DNA of 64,000 nucleotides, taken from positions 140,645 through 204,644 of the forward strand of contig JAFTQO010000009.1 in NCBI GenBank assembly GCA_017462735.1, read 5' to 3'. Origin of the DNA: Clostridia bacterium (lineage in GTDB: Bacteria; Bacillota; Clostridia; Christensenellales; Borkfalkiaceae). The position numbers and the translations under genes are program-made. This document shows, one piece after another, positions 40,022-49,372 of the stretch (position 1 is its first letter; each line of letters begins with the position of its first letter). Under the pieces are notes generated by a model. It saw only the letters and a list, made by a program, of their open reading frames with translations. It searched no databases and was not told where the DNA came from.

Positions 40022-41479
40022 TTACGCTTTCACTTCGTCGCTGTCGGTGAGGACGGGCGCATTGAGGGCAAAACGTTTGACCGACTCAACCGCGCTTTCG
40101 CAACGTGCTTTGGATTTGTAGTGTTCGCCAAGGCAAAGGAGTTGCCCGTTGCCGTTGAGCAATTTAAAGATATAGTCGCCGCGCTTGGTGAGGGTAATAC
40201 GGAAATTCCCTTTCTCGATATTCGTCTTGTGCGTTTGGATACCGTTTACGGCGCCTACGTAAGAAGAATATTCTTCGCTGGAAAGGAGTTTTTCGCCGTT
40301 GTTGGCAAACAACTCAAAGTAGTACGCTTTTTCGTCGCTGTCTTCCGCTTTGTTGACGGAGATAATCCATTTTCCAACGTAACTTTCGTCAACCTTTTCT
40401 ACGTGTTCGGTGAAATCGTCTTCTTCGCTGGCTTTGAGGACAAGTTCTTGTACCTTTTCGTCAACGACTGCGGTAGCGGCGAAACGTTTTACCGATTCAA
40501 CCGCGCTCTCACAACGGAGTTTGGTGGGGTAGTTAGCGCCCGTGCAAAGAAGGGTGTTTTTACCGTTCAAAAGTTTGAAGATGTAGTCCCCTTTCTTAGA
40601 AAGACCTACGCGGAAATTGCCTTTTTCGATATTGGCTTTGTGCGTTTCAATCCCACGTAAAGCCCCTTGTTGAGAGGTGTACTCTTCGCTGGAAAGCAAT
40701 TTTTCGCCGTTGGATGCGTGCAATTCAAAGAAATACATCTCTTCTTCGTCCATTCCTTCGGTGACGACTTTGTAGATAATCCATTTCCCGCTATAACGGC
40801 TACCTTTGGTAGCGGGTTTTTCCGCTTTTTTAGCAGGTTCTTTCTTTGCCTTTTCTTCGACGGGTTTTTCTTCCGGTTGTTTTTTTGCTTCTTCTTCGGC
40901 TTGCTGTTTCACCTCTTCCTCGGCGGCTACTCTCGCCGCCTCTTCTTCGGCTTGTTTCTTTGCTTCTTCTTCCGCGGCGATTCTTGCGGCTTCCGCTTCG
41001 GCTGCTGCCTTTGCTTTCTTTTCTTCTAAAGTTTTCTTTCTCTTTTCGGCAGCGGCTTGCTTTTTCGCCTCGGCTTCCGCTTCGGCTTGTTTTTTTGCTT
41101 CTTCCTCAGCGGCTACTCTTGCTGCTTCTGCTTCCGCTTCGGCTTTTGCTTTTGCCTTTCTTTCTTCTGCGGCTTTCTTTCTTTTTGCGGCGGCTTCTTG
41201 TTCTTTTTCAATTCTTTGCGCTTCCGCTTCAGCGGCGGCTCTTTCCGCAGCGCGTTTTTTCGCTTGTTCCGCTTCTTCTTTGGCTTGTTGTTCTGCTTTC
41301 AATCTCTTTTCTGCCTCATAAGTGGCGATTTTCGCGGCTTTTTTCTTTTTGCTGGCATTAACGGCGGCGATAATGATAATCGTCAAGATAATGCCCGCCA
41401 AAACGGCGCCTGCGATAATCAACCAAATGAGGTCGATTTCAAACCCAAAAAGGTTTACACATAAGTTGCTAAGTCCCAT
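40022..41479 (-). CDS. membrane-anchored coiled-coil protein with two DUF1508 (YegP) domains
   Basis: 485 residues. A membrane segment near residues 15-40 (IWLIIAGAVLAGIILTIIII) is followed by a long Ala/Glu/Lys helix (about 45-225) with repeating EEAKKQAEAEA-like units, then two copies of a domain of about 110 residues at about 230-345 and 365-475. Each copy has GKWII, a YFEL strand, NGEKLLSSEEY, GDYIFKLLNG and CESAVESVKRFA, the pattern of YegP/DUF1508 domains. The helix would hold these domains away from the membrane on the cytoplasmic side. The domain's function is unknown. The open frames on the other strand are mirror images of the repetitive codons. Confidence 0.82.
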   Translation of the reverse strand: MGLSNLCVNLFGFEIDLIWLIIAGAVLAGIILTIIIIAAVNASKKKKAAKIATYEAEKRLKAEQQAKEEAEQAKKRAAERAAAEAEAQRIEKEQEAAAKRKKAAEERKAKAKAEAEAEAARVAAEEEAKKQAEAEAEAKKQAAAEKRKKTLEEKKAKAAAEAEAARIAAEEEAKKQAEEEAARVAAEEEVKQQAEEEAKKQPEEKPVEEKAKKEPAKKAEKPATKGSRYSGKWIIYKVVTEGMDEEEMYFFELHASNGEKLLSSEEYTSQQGALRGIETHKANIEKGNFRVGLSKKGDYIFKLLNGKNTLLCTGANYPTKLRCESAVESVKRFAATAVVDEKVQELVLKASEEDDFTEHVEKVDESYVGKWIISVNKAEDSDEKAYYFELFANNGEKLLSSEEYSSYVGAVNGIQTHKTNIEKGNFRITLTKRGDYIFKLLNGNGQLLCLGEHYKSKARCESAVESVKRFALNAPVLTDSDEVKA

Positions 41480-41597
41480 AAAAATCTCCTTTTATCGAAT
41501 AATGAATTAATTTATCTTTTCGTACCCATATTTTAATATAAAAAAACTAAAAAGTCAAACAGGGATGCTCTCTTTTTAAACCTTTTTTCTAAAAAAT

Positions 41598-41626
41598 TTG
41601 ACAAAATTATCTAAATGAGATACAAT
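41598..41626 (+). promoter_or_regulatory. promoter of the BaiN-like gene
   Basis: TTGACA (41598-41603), 17-bp spacer, TACAAT (41621-41626). The ATG at 41636 is 9 bases after the -10, so the mRNA has at most two or three leader bases. Confidence 0.72.
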
Positions 41627-41635
41627 AAAAAGGCT

Positions 41636-42838
41636 ATGGAAAAAATCAAGACAGCCATTATCGGCGGCGGCGCGTCAGGGCTCATCTGCGCGGCGCATTT
41701 ACAAACGAAAAATAAGAGAATTGTCCTCTTTGAAAAACTCGACCGCGTCGGAAAAAAATTGTCCGCTACGGGCAACGGTCAAGGGAACGTCAGCAACCGC
41801 GGGGTAACGGATACCCCGTACTTTTCCTTTGACGAAAGAGGGGCGGAATTTGCAAGGCGAATTTTGCAAAAATACGACAGTCAAAGTCTTGTAGACTTTT
41901 TACGTTCGCTCGGCGGGCTTTGTTTGACGGACGAACGGGGGAGGGTGTACCCTGCGTCTAGGCAGGCGTCCTCTCTCACCGACTTACTTCGTCGCGAGGT
42001 TTCTGCCCGCGGCGTAGACGTGCGTCTTTCCAGCGTCGTACAAGGGATAGAAAAGAGGGAGCAAGGCTTTTTGTTGACTGTCCTCTCGGCGGGAGAAGAG
42101 AAGAAATATTGGGCAGAAAACGTCCTGCTTTGTGCGGGCGGCAAGGCGGCGAAAAACTTCGGTACGGACGGAGGCGGTTATCGCTTGGCTGGCGGGTTAG
42201 GGCACACTTTGACGCCGCTGTATCCATCCCTCGTGCAACTCAAGACGGATACCCGTTGGACGAAATCGTTGAAGGGGATTCGTGCGCAGGATTGCGTAGT
42301 GCGCGTCTACGTCAAGCAAGAGGAAATCCTCTCTTTGCAAGGTGACGTCATCTTTACCGAATACGGCGTTTCGGGCGACGCGATTTTCCGCCTTTCCGCG
42401 TATATCGCCGATAAAATAGAAAGGGGGGAAGTTTGCCTTGTGCTCGATTTAGCCCCGACGGTCACCGAGCCTGATTTGCGCGCCTTTTTAGAGGAGAAAA
42501 AAGATAAATACGGCAAAGAGGAGTTGCTTTGCGGGGTCGTCAACAACCAAATCGGTAGGGCTATTTTACGCCGCGCCGAGGAAGAAAAACAAGCCGTTTC
42601 GCTGGTGGTAAAAAGATTTGCGTTGCCTGTGACGGGCAGTTTGGGTTTTGATTATGCGCAAGTAACCAAAGGGGGGATTCCCCTTGCGGAGATAGAACCG
42701 ACTTTGCAAAGCAAAAAAGCAAAAGGGCTGTATTTTGCGGGCGAAATCTTGGACGTGGACGGTCCTTGCGGAGGGTTCAATTTGCAATGGGCGTATGCTT
42801 CCGCTCGTATCGTAGCGGACGAACTCAATCAAAAGTAG
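41636..42838 (+). CDS. BaiN/HI0933-like NAD(P)/FAD-dependent oxidoreductase
   Basis: 400 residues. The N-terminal Rossmann motif is IIGGGASGLICAAHL. RVGKKLSATGNGQGNVSN is the family's FAD-contact loop. The C-terminus has FAGEILDVDGPCGGFNLQWA, diagnostic of the HI0933/BaiN group. Members are flavoproteins that reduce small organic substrates; only a few are characterised. The frame opens at 41615, but the ATG at 41636 gives the conserved start. It is followed after 9 bases by a second flavoprotein, so they form an operon. Confidence 0.93.
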   Translation: MEKIKTAIIGGGASGLICAAHLQTKNKRIVLFEKLDRVGKKLSATGNGQGNVSNRGVTDTPYFSFDERGAEFARRILQKYDSQSLVDFLRSLGGLCLTDERGRVYPASRQASSLTDLLRREVSARGVDVRLSSVVQGIEKREQGFLLTVLSAGEEKKYWAENVLLCAGGKAAKNFGTDGGGYRLAGGLGHTLTPLYPSLVQLKTDTRWTKSLKGIRAQDCVVRVYVKQEEILSLQGDVIFTEYGVSGDAIFRLSAYIADKIERGEVCLVLDLAPTVTEPDLRAFLEEKKDKYGKEELLCGVVNNQIGRAILRRAEEEKQAVSLVVKRFALPVTGSLGFDYAQVTKGGIPLAEIEPTLQSKKAKGLYFAGEILDVDGPCGGFNLQWAYASARIVADELNQK

Positions 42839-42847
42839 GGGGCAGGT

Positions 42848-44407
42848 ATGGCGTTACGGGTGCTTTCGGACGTAAAACTTGGGATAGATAAAAAAGAGGC
42901 GGAACTTGTCAAAATAGCGGAAAAATCGCTCAAAAAGAAGCCCGCCTATTTTGCCATCCGTAAAAAATCGTTGGACGCCCGCGACAAGGGAAACTTACGC
43001 TATATCTACACGATAGAGTTTGACGACAAGCCGCACGCGGAAGCAGAGGAAATATTGGAAAAATTGCCAAAGGCAAAATTGCCGCAAAACCCGGTAGTTG
43101 TCGTGGGTAGCGGACCTGCGGGGCTTTTTTGCGCCTTGCGGCTGTTGGACAGAGGGATTTTACCTATCGTGATAGAACGGGGTCCCTGCGTGGAAGAACG
43201 CGCCAAAAAAATAGAGGCGTTTATTGGGACGAAGGCGTTAGACGTCAACGGCAACGTACAGTTTGGCGAAGGCGGCGCGGGGACTTTTTCGGACGGGAAA
43301 CTCAATACCCAAACGCATAGCGCGTTTAACCGCGCCGTCTTAAAGACTTTTGTCAAGTACGGCGCGCCCAAAGAGATTTTATGGCTGAATAAACCCCACC
43401 TGGGTAGCGATAATTTACGCGGTATCGTCAAAAGGATGCGAGAGGATATTTTGGCAAGAGGCGGAAAGGTTTTTTTCGACACCTTACTGACCGATTTTGT
43501 TATCAAAGACGGAAAAGTAGAGGAGATAAGCACGAAGTGCTTAAAAACGGGTAAAGAGGAGACTTTCGCCGTGTCTTCCTTGGTGCTTGCCGTCGGTCAT
43601 AGCGCGCGGGATACTTTTGAAAAATTGTACGAAAAAGGGGTGGCGCTCAGTCAAAAAGAATTTTCCGTCGGGCTTCGTATCGAGCATTTGCAGGCGGATA
43701 TTTCCAGGGCACAATACGGGGAGAATTATGCTAAATTGCCCCCTGCCGATTACAAACTCGTTGCTCACGGAAGCGAGCGCGCGTCCTTCACCTTTTGCAT
43801 GTGTCCGGGCGGGGTCGTGATGCCGGCGACCAGCGAAGAAGGCGGGGTGGTCGTCAACGGGATGAGTAATTATGCGCGGGATGAAAAAAACGCCAATGCC
43901 GCTTTGATAGCGCAGGTCAAAAAGGAAGATTTTGCTTCCGCACATCCCTTGGCGGGGATTGAGTATCAACGGACGTTAGAAAGGGCGGCTTTTCAAGCAG
44001 GCGGAAAAACTTACGCCGCGCCCGTGCAACTCGTAGGCGACTTTTTATTGGACAAAGAAAGCAGTCGGTTTGGCGCAATCTTGCCGTCCTATGCAGCGGG
44101 CACAGCCTTTGCGGATATGCGGGAGGTTTTGCCGCCCGTCATCGTCAAGGCGCTCAAAGAAGGATTGACGGATATGGACAAAAGACTCAAAGGTTTTGCC
44201 CGCCCAGACGCTCTTCTAACGGGGGTGGAAAGCAGGACGAGTTCTCCCGTGCGGATTGAGCGAGGCGAGGATATGCAATCGATATCTTTGAAAAATATGT
44301 ACCCGTGCGGTGAGGGCGCAGGGTATGCCGGTGGGATAACCTCTGCCGCGGCAGACGGGCTGAAAGTTGCCGACGCCGTATACGCTTACTATATGCAAAA
44401 CCAATAA
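42848..44407 (+). CDS. uncharacterised FAD-dependent dehydrogenase (COG2509 type)
   Basis: 519 residues. A 90-residue N-terminal region (KKSLDARDKGNLRYIYTIEF) precedes the FAD-binding Rossmann motif VVVGSGPAGLFCALRLLDRG. QFGEGGAGTFSDGKLNTQTH is the family signature. The C-terminus ends YPCGEGAGYAGGITSAAADG, as in these proteins. Ribosome site GGGGGCAGG. Function is unknown. Translated with the BaiN-like protein. Confidence 0.9.
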   Translation: MALRVLSDVKLGIDKKEAELVKIAEKSLKKKPAYFAIRKKSLDARDKGNLRYIYTIEFDDKPHAEAEEILEKLPKAKLPQNPVVVVGSGPAGLFCALRLLDRGILPIVIERGPCVEERAKKIEAFIGTKALDVNGNVQFGEGGAGTFSDGKLNTQTHSAFNRAVLKTFVKYGAPKEILWLNKPHLGSDNLRGIVKRMREDILARGGKVFFDTLLTDFVIKDGKVEEISTKCLKTGKEETFAVSSLVLAVGHSARDTFEKLYEKGVALSQKEFSVGLRIEHLQADISRAQYGENYAKLPPADYKLVAHGSERASFTFCMCPGGVVMPATSEEGGVVVNGMSNYARDEKNANAALIAQVKKEDFASAHPLAGIEYQRTLERAAFQAGGKTYAAPVQLVGDFLLDKESSRFGAILPSYAAGTAFADMREVLPPVIVKALKEGLTDMDKRLKGFARPDALLTGVESRTSSPVRIERGEDMQSISLKNMYPCGEGAGYAGGITSAAADGLKVADAVYAYYMQNQ

Positions 44408-44417
44408 AAAACGTGAA

Positions 44418-44449
44418 AAAATCACCCGACGAAAATCCGGGTGATTTTT
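44418..44449. terminator. bidirectional terminator
   Basis: AAAATCACCCG (44418-44428) pairs with CGGGTGATTTT (44438-44448), between convergent genes. Confidence 0.9.
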
Positions 44450-44450
44450 A

Positions 44451-45782
44451 TTATTCGCAAAGCCGTTTGATTGCCTCGTAATAAATTCGGTTTAAGAGTC
44501 TCAGCCTTTCAAAGGTGATGTATTCGTTGGGCTGATGGATAGTGACTTCGTCTCCTTCTATTTCAGGCCCGAAAGCGCAACCCTTTTCGATAGCCCTCGC
44601 GTACGTGCCGCCGCCGATAGCAATAGGCAGGGCGTTTTTGCCCGTAATTTGGTTGTATACCCCCAGCAGGGTCGTGATGAGACCATCCGTTTTGCTATTG
44701 TACAAGGGGGCTTGATAACTAAGTTCTTTTGCCTCCACGCCGCCTTGTTTAAAAAGGGTTAAGACGTCTTCTTTTTTATAAGTGGCAGGGAATCTCACGT
44801 CCAAGGTCACGTTCAAGACGTTTTGCACCAAGATCGCTTTTCCTGCGGACAGGGTACATTTGCCCGTTTCGTCTTGCAAGTTTGTCAACCCCAGCGCGTC
44901 TAAGACAAGCGCGTCGTACGCTTGTTTTGCCCCGTCGTCAAACTCCTTCCAAAAAGCCAATAGGGCGTACAGAGCGTTGGCGCCTTTTTCGGGCGTGGAG
45001 CCGTGTGCCGATTTTCCTATCGCGCGCAGGTAACCTGTGGTGTTGTCGTAGGAGAGGGTGGTGTTTTGGATGGGATTTTGAAAGAGCGCAAGGGCGTTTC
45101 CTGCCCGTTTAGACAGGCGTGCAAGGACTTCGTCGCAGACCATATTCGCGGCTTTTCCTCCCTCTAAGAAAAGACAGTCTTTTCCCGATAACGGGAAGGA
45201 TACGAGGAGATGCAAAATCCCTTTTTCTGCGTAGATAGCGGGAAAATCGGCGTCGGGGGTAAATCCTTCTTTCGGCATCACGGCGTGCGCCTTGTAGTGG
45301 TCGATACATTTCCAGCCGCTTTCTTCGTTGCAGCCCAAGATGAATTTAATTTTTCTCTTCGGGCAAAAGCCTTGGTCTTTGAGCGCTTTTAAGGCGTACA
45401 GGCAAGACACGGCGGGACCTTTGTCGTCCATCGTTCCCCGTCCCCAAATTTTTTTGCCTTTGACCCCGCCTGCGCTTACGTCGTCGTTGACGACGGCGCC
45501 AAAGGGCGGATATTTCCAGCCTCCGCCTGCAGGTACGACGTCGAGGTGCGCAAGGATAGCCAGTTCTTCCCCTTCTCCAAAGGTGATTTCTCCTGCGTAA
45601 TCGTCGTAGTTGCGCGTTTGAAAGCCGAAAGAAGAGGCAAGCGCCAAAAAGGCGCGCAAGCACTCTGCGGTTTGTTTGCCGAAAGGATAACCTTCCTCCT
45701 GTTTGTAAGAGGAGTCGAATTTGACCATTTCCCTCACGCTTTCCACCGTTTGTTCAAAGTAAAGATCCATTGAGTGCGCCAT
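44451..45782 (-). CDS. pepV: Sapep/PepV-type manganese dipeptidase (M20 family)
   Basis: 443 residues. Metal-binding motifs are AHLDVVPAG (first His and Asp), GTMDDKGPAV (bridging Asp and catalytic base region) and CNEESGW (Glu pair). The central lid domain is inserted as in PepV. C-terminal GGGTYARAIEKGCAFGPE is typical. It cleaves dipeptides in the cytoplasm and is used for peptide nutrition. No neighbours in the same direction; opposite to the radC operon. Confidence 0.93.
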   Translation of the reverse strand: MAHSMDLYFEQTVESVREMVKFDSSYKQEEGYPFGKQTAECLRAFLALASSFGFQTRNYDDYAGEITFGEGEELAILAHLDVVPAGGGWKYPPFGAVVNDDVSAGGVKGKKIWGRGTMDDKGPAVSCLYALKALKDQGFCPKRKIKFILGCNEESGWKCIDHYKAHAVMPKEGFTPDADFPAIYAEKGILHLLVSFPLSGKDCLFLEGGKAANMVCDEVLARLSKRAGNALALFQNPIQNTTLSYDNTTGYLRAIGKSAHGSTPEKGANALYALLAFWKEFDDGAKQAYDALVLDALGLTNLQDETGKCTLSAGKAILVQNVLNVTLDVRFPATYKKEDVLTLFKQGGVEAKELSYQAPLYNSKTDGLITTLLGVYNQITGKNALPIAIGGGTYARAIEKGCAFGPEIEGDEVTIHQPNEYITFERLRLLNRIYYEAIKRLCE

Positions 45783-45880
45783 AACTTATCCCCCTTTGTT
45801 TGTATTATACAACATTTTTTTCATTAGGTAAAGAAAATACGAAAAAAAAGGAGAAAAAGAGGATTTTTTCCTTGTTGTTT

Positions 45881-45909
45881 TTGACAATAGTCAAAAAGTG
45901 TGTTACAAT
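45881..45909 (+). promoter_or_regulatory. promoter of the radC operon, predicted leaderless start
   Basis: TTGACA (45881-45886), 17-bp spacer, TACAAT (45904-45909). The radC ATG at 45916 begins six bases after the -10 with no room for a ribosome site. Confidence 0.75.
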
Positions 45910-45915
45910 ATCGGT

Positions 45916-46773
45916 ATGGGGACGTTAGGCGAAAAGGACCATAGCGGTCATAGACAAAGATTGATCAAGAAATTAGAGAGGGAAAACCTGTTTGAGCACG
46001 AGTTGTTAGAATTGCTGTTATTTTACGTGTTCAAGCGGCGCAATACCAACGATTTAGCCCATCGATTGCTTGCCGAATTCGGTAGTATTAGAAAAATTTT
46101 ATTGACAGACCCGCAAAGATTGCAAGAGGTAGAAGGGATAGGCGAACAAGCGGCGCTCTTTTTGCACGTGCTGGGGCTTTGTGTGATTGGCACACCGCAA
46201 AGCCACGAGGAGCGTTCGGCTTCCATATGGGAATCTTACGATGCGGAGGCGTTTATAGGGCACGTTCGCGACCATTATGAAAACTTAGAGAGGGAAGTAT
46301 TAGATTTTTACTTGTTGGACGGCAAAGGCGAAGTGTGCTCTCGCCGTCGCTTTTTGGGGGATGAGCAGGGCGTATCGTTAGAACCTACGGTGTTTACCGA
46401 AATGATTTTGCAAAATTTACCTAGCGGTATTATCGCCGTACATAATCATCCTAGCGGCAACTTGACCCCGTCTATAAAAGACAATGAAATGACGCGTATT
46501 TGTCAGTTGGTTTGCTCTTTTCATAACGTATTGTTGTGCGACCACGTAATTGTGACGAAGAGTGGGATGTACAGTTACTACAGTGCGGGAGAGATGAAAC
46601 GTATTTTCGAACAGTATTCGATTAACAAGGTCAAGAAAATCGGTTTACCCGATGCGTCGAAGAGATATTTAGACGACGTCCCGAGGGATTTTCCCAACGT
46701 GTTTAAAAAGGACTTGGACAAGGCGACGATTGAGAAACGGGACGGCGGATACGTCGGCGTCATAAAGGATTGA
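45916..46773 (+). CDS. radC: RadC-family JAB domain protein
   Basis: 285 residues. An N-terminal helix-hairpin-helix UPF0758 region (GHRQRLIKKLERE, EVEGIGEQAALFL) is followed by the JAB/MPN domain with the metal motif HNHPSGNLTPS and a later Asp. RadC proteins are conserved but of unclear role; the metal site suggests a hydrolase. A frame reaching 45898 includes an upstream start in the -35/-10 region, which is less likely. The C-terminal 40 residues extend beyond the JAB fold. First gene of a six-gene operon. Confidence 0.9.
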   Translation: MGTLGEKDHSGHRQRLIKKLERENLFEHELLELLLFYVFKRRNTNDLAHRLLAEFGSIRKILLTDPQRLQEVEGIGEQAALFLHVLGLCVIGTPQSHEERSASIWESYDAEAFIGHVRDHYENLEREVLDFYLLDGKGEVCSRRRFLGDEQGVSLEPTVFTEMILQNLPSGIIAVHNHPSGNLTPSIKDNEMTRICQLVCSFHNVLLCDHVIVTKSGMYSYYSAGEMKRIFEQYSINKVKKIGLPDASKRYLDDVPRDFPNVFKKDLDKATIEKRDGGYVGVIKD

Positions 46774-46774
46774 G

Positions 46775-48091
46775 ATGAACGGGGAAGAAAAAGGACAAAA
46801 AGAGGAACGAATGAAGCCGAGTTGGAAGGCTAGGACGACTAAGTTCTTCGAGCGATTCGGCTTAAAAAAAGAAAAGCGCATGCTTTCGGTGGGCAAAGCG
46901 CTGATTTTTGCGTTGCTGGTTTTTGAAGCAGGTCTAATCGTTGTTCAACTTTTAGAAGATTCGGCGGCGAATTGGCGTATCATCGCTACCAGCGGTGCGT
47001 TGCTCGGTTTGCTCGTCAGCGAAGGATTGACCCTGTTCGTATTTAAAAAAGCGGCTTTTAAAGTTGCGCTGTATATTGCCTCCTTGTTATGTATTTTTGG
47101 CTTGGTTGCCACTACGGGTAGTTCGTACGTGCCTGTTTTATACATTTTGGCGTTGACGGAGTTTTATTTGAGCGCTAAGAAAAAACGGGTTTCCGTTTTG
47201 GTGTTTACGATCGGTGTGCCTCTGTATTTGGCGGCGTATGCCGTGACCAATGTATTGTTACATGAGTCCGTACCTTTGATGACGCTACTGACGCAGTCGT
47301 TTGAGGCGCTCGTATACCTGACGGTACACTTTATTGTGGTTAACTTTTTGCTTGGCTTTTATCGCCAATTTTTGCGTTTGCGGAAGGCGATGAAAGATTT
47401 GGACGAAAGCAATGCCCGTTTGAAAGAAGCGTATGACGAACTCGCAGAGGTGACGGCTCTTCAAGAAAGACAACGTATCGCTAAAGATATTCACGATACG
47501 GCGGGTCACTCTATCACTACCGTTATTATGCAGACGGAGGCGGCAAAACTGATTATCGAAAAGGACCCGTCGTCGGCAAAACAAAAAATTGTCGCGGCAA
47601 ACTTGCAGGCAAAACACGCGTTGGAAGAACTGCGTGAAAGCGTGCATTTGTTGTCGGGTAGTTTAGGGAAACCAACCCTGAAGACGGCGCTCCTGGAAAT
47701 TATCGCGCAGTCTACGGACGGGACTAACGTGACCATACGCCACTCGGTAGACGACGTGACGGTGGACGACGAGAAATATCGATTTTTATGCAATACCCTC
47801 AAAGAGGGCGTTTCTAACGGCTTGCGGCACGGCGGTGCGACGGCGTTCTATTTTGAGTTGAAAGAAGAAGAGGACAAGATAGAGTTTTTGCTTTCCGACA
47901 ACGGTGTGGGGTTAGAGACGGAAAAATTAGAAAAAGGATTTGGTTTATCGGGGATGAGCAAAGGGGCGGAAGCACTCGGTGGTGCCATTGTCTTTTATAG
48001 CGAACCTGACGAAGGGTTTGAGATACGGTTGACGTTGCCTGTGATAGCGCAGGACAAAGTGATGGACGGAGGGAAAAAAGATGAAAATTAA
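46775..48091 (+). CDS. NarL-type sensor histidine kinase (HisKA_3)
   Basis: 438 residues. Five or six membrane segments fill about residues 38-195, forming a membrane sensor without a large outer domain. The HisKA_3 motif is ERQRIAKDIHDTAGH (His240), followed by the ATPase domain with the N box (NTLKEGVSNGLRHG) and DNGVGL. The start at 46775 is coupled to the radC stop; a second ATG at 46811 follows GAGGAA and is possible. It overlaps its response regulator by 11 bases. Confidence 0.93.
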   Translation: MNGEEKGQKEERMKPSWKARTTKFFERFGLKKEKRMLSVGKALIFALLVFEAGLIVVQLLEDSAANWRIIATSGALLGLLVSEGLTLFVFKKAAFKVALYIASLLCIFGLVATTGSSYVPVLYILALTEFYLSAKKKRVSVLVFTIGVPLYLAAYAVTNVLLHESVPLMTLLTQSFEALVYLTVHFIVVNFLLGFYRQFLRLRKAMKDLDESNARLKEAYDELAEVTALQERQRIAKDIHDTAGHSITTVIMQTEAAKLIIEKDPSSAKQKIVAANLQAKHALEELRESVHLLSGSLGKPTLKTALLEIIAQSTDGTNVTIRHSVDDVTVDDEKYRFLCNTLKEGVSNGLRHGGATAFYFELKEEEDKIEFLLSDNGVGLETEKLEKGFGLSGMSKGAEALGGAIVFYSEPDEGFEIRLTLPVIAQDKVMDGGKKDEN

Positions 48092-48722
48092 AGTATTGCT
48101 GGCAGACGACCAAACGGACTTGACGGAAGGACTTAAGAGCGTATTGGAAACGGACGGCGGTATTGAAGTCGTAGGGATAGCCGCCGACGGATTCGAGGCG
48201 TTGCAAATTATGGAAAAGCAGGCGGTGGACGTCGTGCTGATGGATATCCGTATGCCCAATATGAACGGCGTCGTTGCTACCCAGCGGATCAAAGCAACGT
48301 ATCCTAAGGTTAAAGTCGTGGCGCTTACAACTTTTGACGACAGCGATTATATTTTAAACGCAATCAATCACGGCGCCAGCGGGTATTTGCTCAAGGACAT
48401 CAGTTCCGCGGCGATTATCGACGCGGTGAAAAACGCCTATGCAGGGGATACCATTTTGCCTGCGAAAATCGCCAAAAGGATCGCCGACGCCGCCATCAAC
48501 GTCTCCAACGACAGGGAGATTAAAGTCAAGCGTGCATTTGGATTTTCAGAGCGTGAGGTAGAGATTGCGTTGATGCTTTTCGAAGGGTTTACCAATCGTC
48601 AAATTTCCGCCGCGCTGAAACTCGGCGAAGGGACGACGAGAAATTATATTTCTGCGATTTACGAAAAGACGGGTAGCGAAAACCGTGCTGAAGCAGTACA
48701 GGCAATTAAGGCGGTATTATGA
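48081..48722 (+). CDS. NarL/LuxR-family response regulator
   Basis: 213 residues. Receiver domain with LLADDQ, the phospho-acceptor Asp55 in VVLMDIRMPNMNG and the lysine in GYLLKDIS. The C-terminal LuxR HTH is FSEREVEIALMLFEGFTNRQ with GTTRNYISAIYEKTG. It is coupled to the kinase upstream and to the phosphatase gene downstream by overlap. The targets are unknown. Confidence 0.94.
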   Translation: MKIKVLLADDQTDLTEGLKSVLETDGGIEVVGIAADGFEALQIMEKQAVDVVLMDIRMPNMNGVVATQRIKATYPKVKVVALTTFDDSDYILNAINHGASGYLLKDISSAAIIDAVKNAYAGDTILPAKIAKRIADAAINVSNDREIKVKRAFGFSEREVEIALMLFEGFTNRQISAALKLGEGTTRNYISAIYEKTGSENRAEAVQAIKAVL

Positions 48723-49372
48723 GATATAAATTAGTGGCGTTTGACCTGGACGGCACTCTGCTCGATACGTTGGACGACTTGACGTTCGCGGCAAACGCTT
48801 CGTTGCAAAAACACGGTATGCCCGCGCGTACACGAGAGGAAGTCCGTGCCTTTGTCGGCGACGGGATACAGATGTTGATGAAGCGTTGCGCTTCGCCCAA
48901 TCCCTATTTCGACGGATTGTTGCAGGCTTTTAAAGAAACGTACGCCGAGCATTGTCAGGACAAGACCGCCCCTTACGAAGGGATTATGTCCCTGCTTGCC
49001 ACTTTAAAGGAAACGGGGATGAAGACGGCGGTGCTGTCCAACAAAGCGGACTTTGCGACCAAGCGGCTCGTCAAGGCGTATTTTGGGGAGTATATCCCTC
49101 TTGCCGTCGGTGAAAACGAGGCGGCGGGGGTGAGAAAAAAACCTGCGCCAGACGCGCTTTTTGCCGTGATGAAAGAGATGGGTGTAGAAAGAGAAGAAAC
49201 GCTGTACGTTGGCGATAGCGAAGTGGATATTTTGACAGCGCAAGCGGCAGGGGTGGACTGCGTTTCCGTCACTTGGGGGTTTAAAGATAGAGACTTTTTG
49301 GTAAAAAACGGCGCGACGACGTTGATCGATATGCCTTCGCAGTTGCTGGAGTGTTTGGATGAAAAAGTCTAA
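48719..49372 (+). CDS. HAD-family hydrolase, phosphoglycolate-phosphatase-like
   Basis: 217 residues. HAD motif I AFDLDGTLLDT with the nucleophilic Asp, motif II VLSNKAD, motif III lysine in RKKPAPDALFAV, and motif IV YVGDSEVDILTA. The helical cap between motifs I and II is of the C1 type. Similar proteins are phosphoglycolate or pyrophosphate phosphatases (Gph/PpaX); the substrate is not decided by sequence. Overlaps the next gene by 14 bases. Confidence 0.92.
   Translation: MRYKLVAFDLDGTLLDTLDDLTFAANASLQKHGMPARTREEVRAFVGDGIQMLMKRCASPNPYFDGLLQAFKETYAEHCQDKTAPYEGIMSLLATLKETGMKTAVLSNKADFATKRLVKAYFGEYIPLAVGENEAAGVRKKPAPDALFAVMKEMGVEREETLYVGDSEVDILTAQAAGVDCVSVTWGFKDRDFLVKNGATTLIDMPSQLLECLDEKV

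Noticed and set aside
40806..41464. Three long plus-strand open frames opposite the tandem DUF1508 gene
   Set aside because: They mirror the Ala/Glu/Lys-rich codons of the minus-strand helix and encode Phe/Leu/Ser-rich low-complexity products without ribosome sites.
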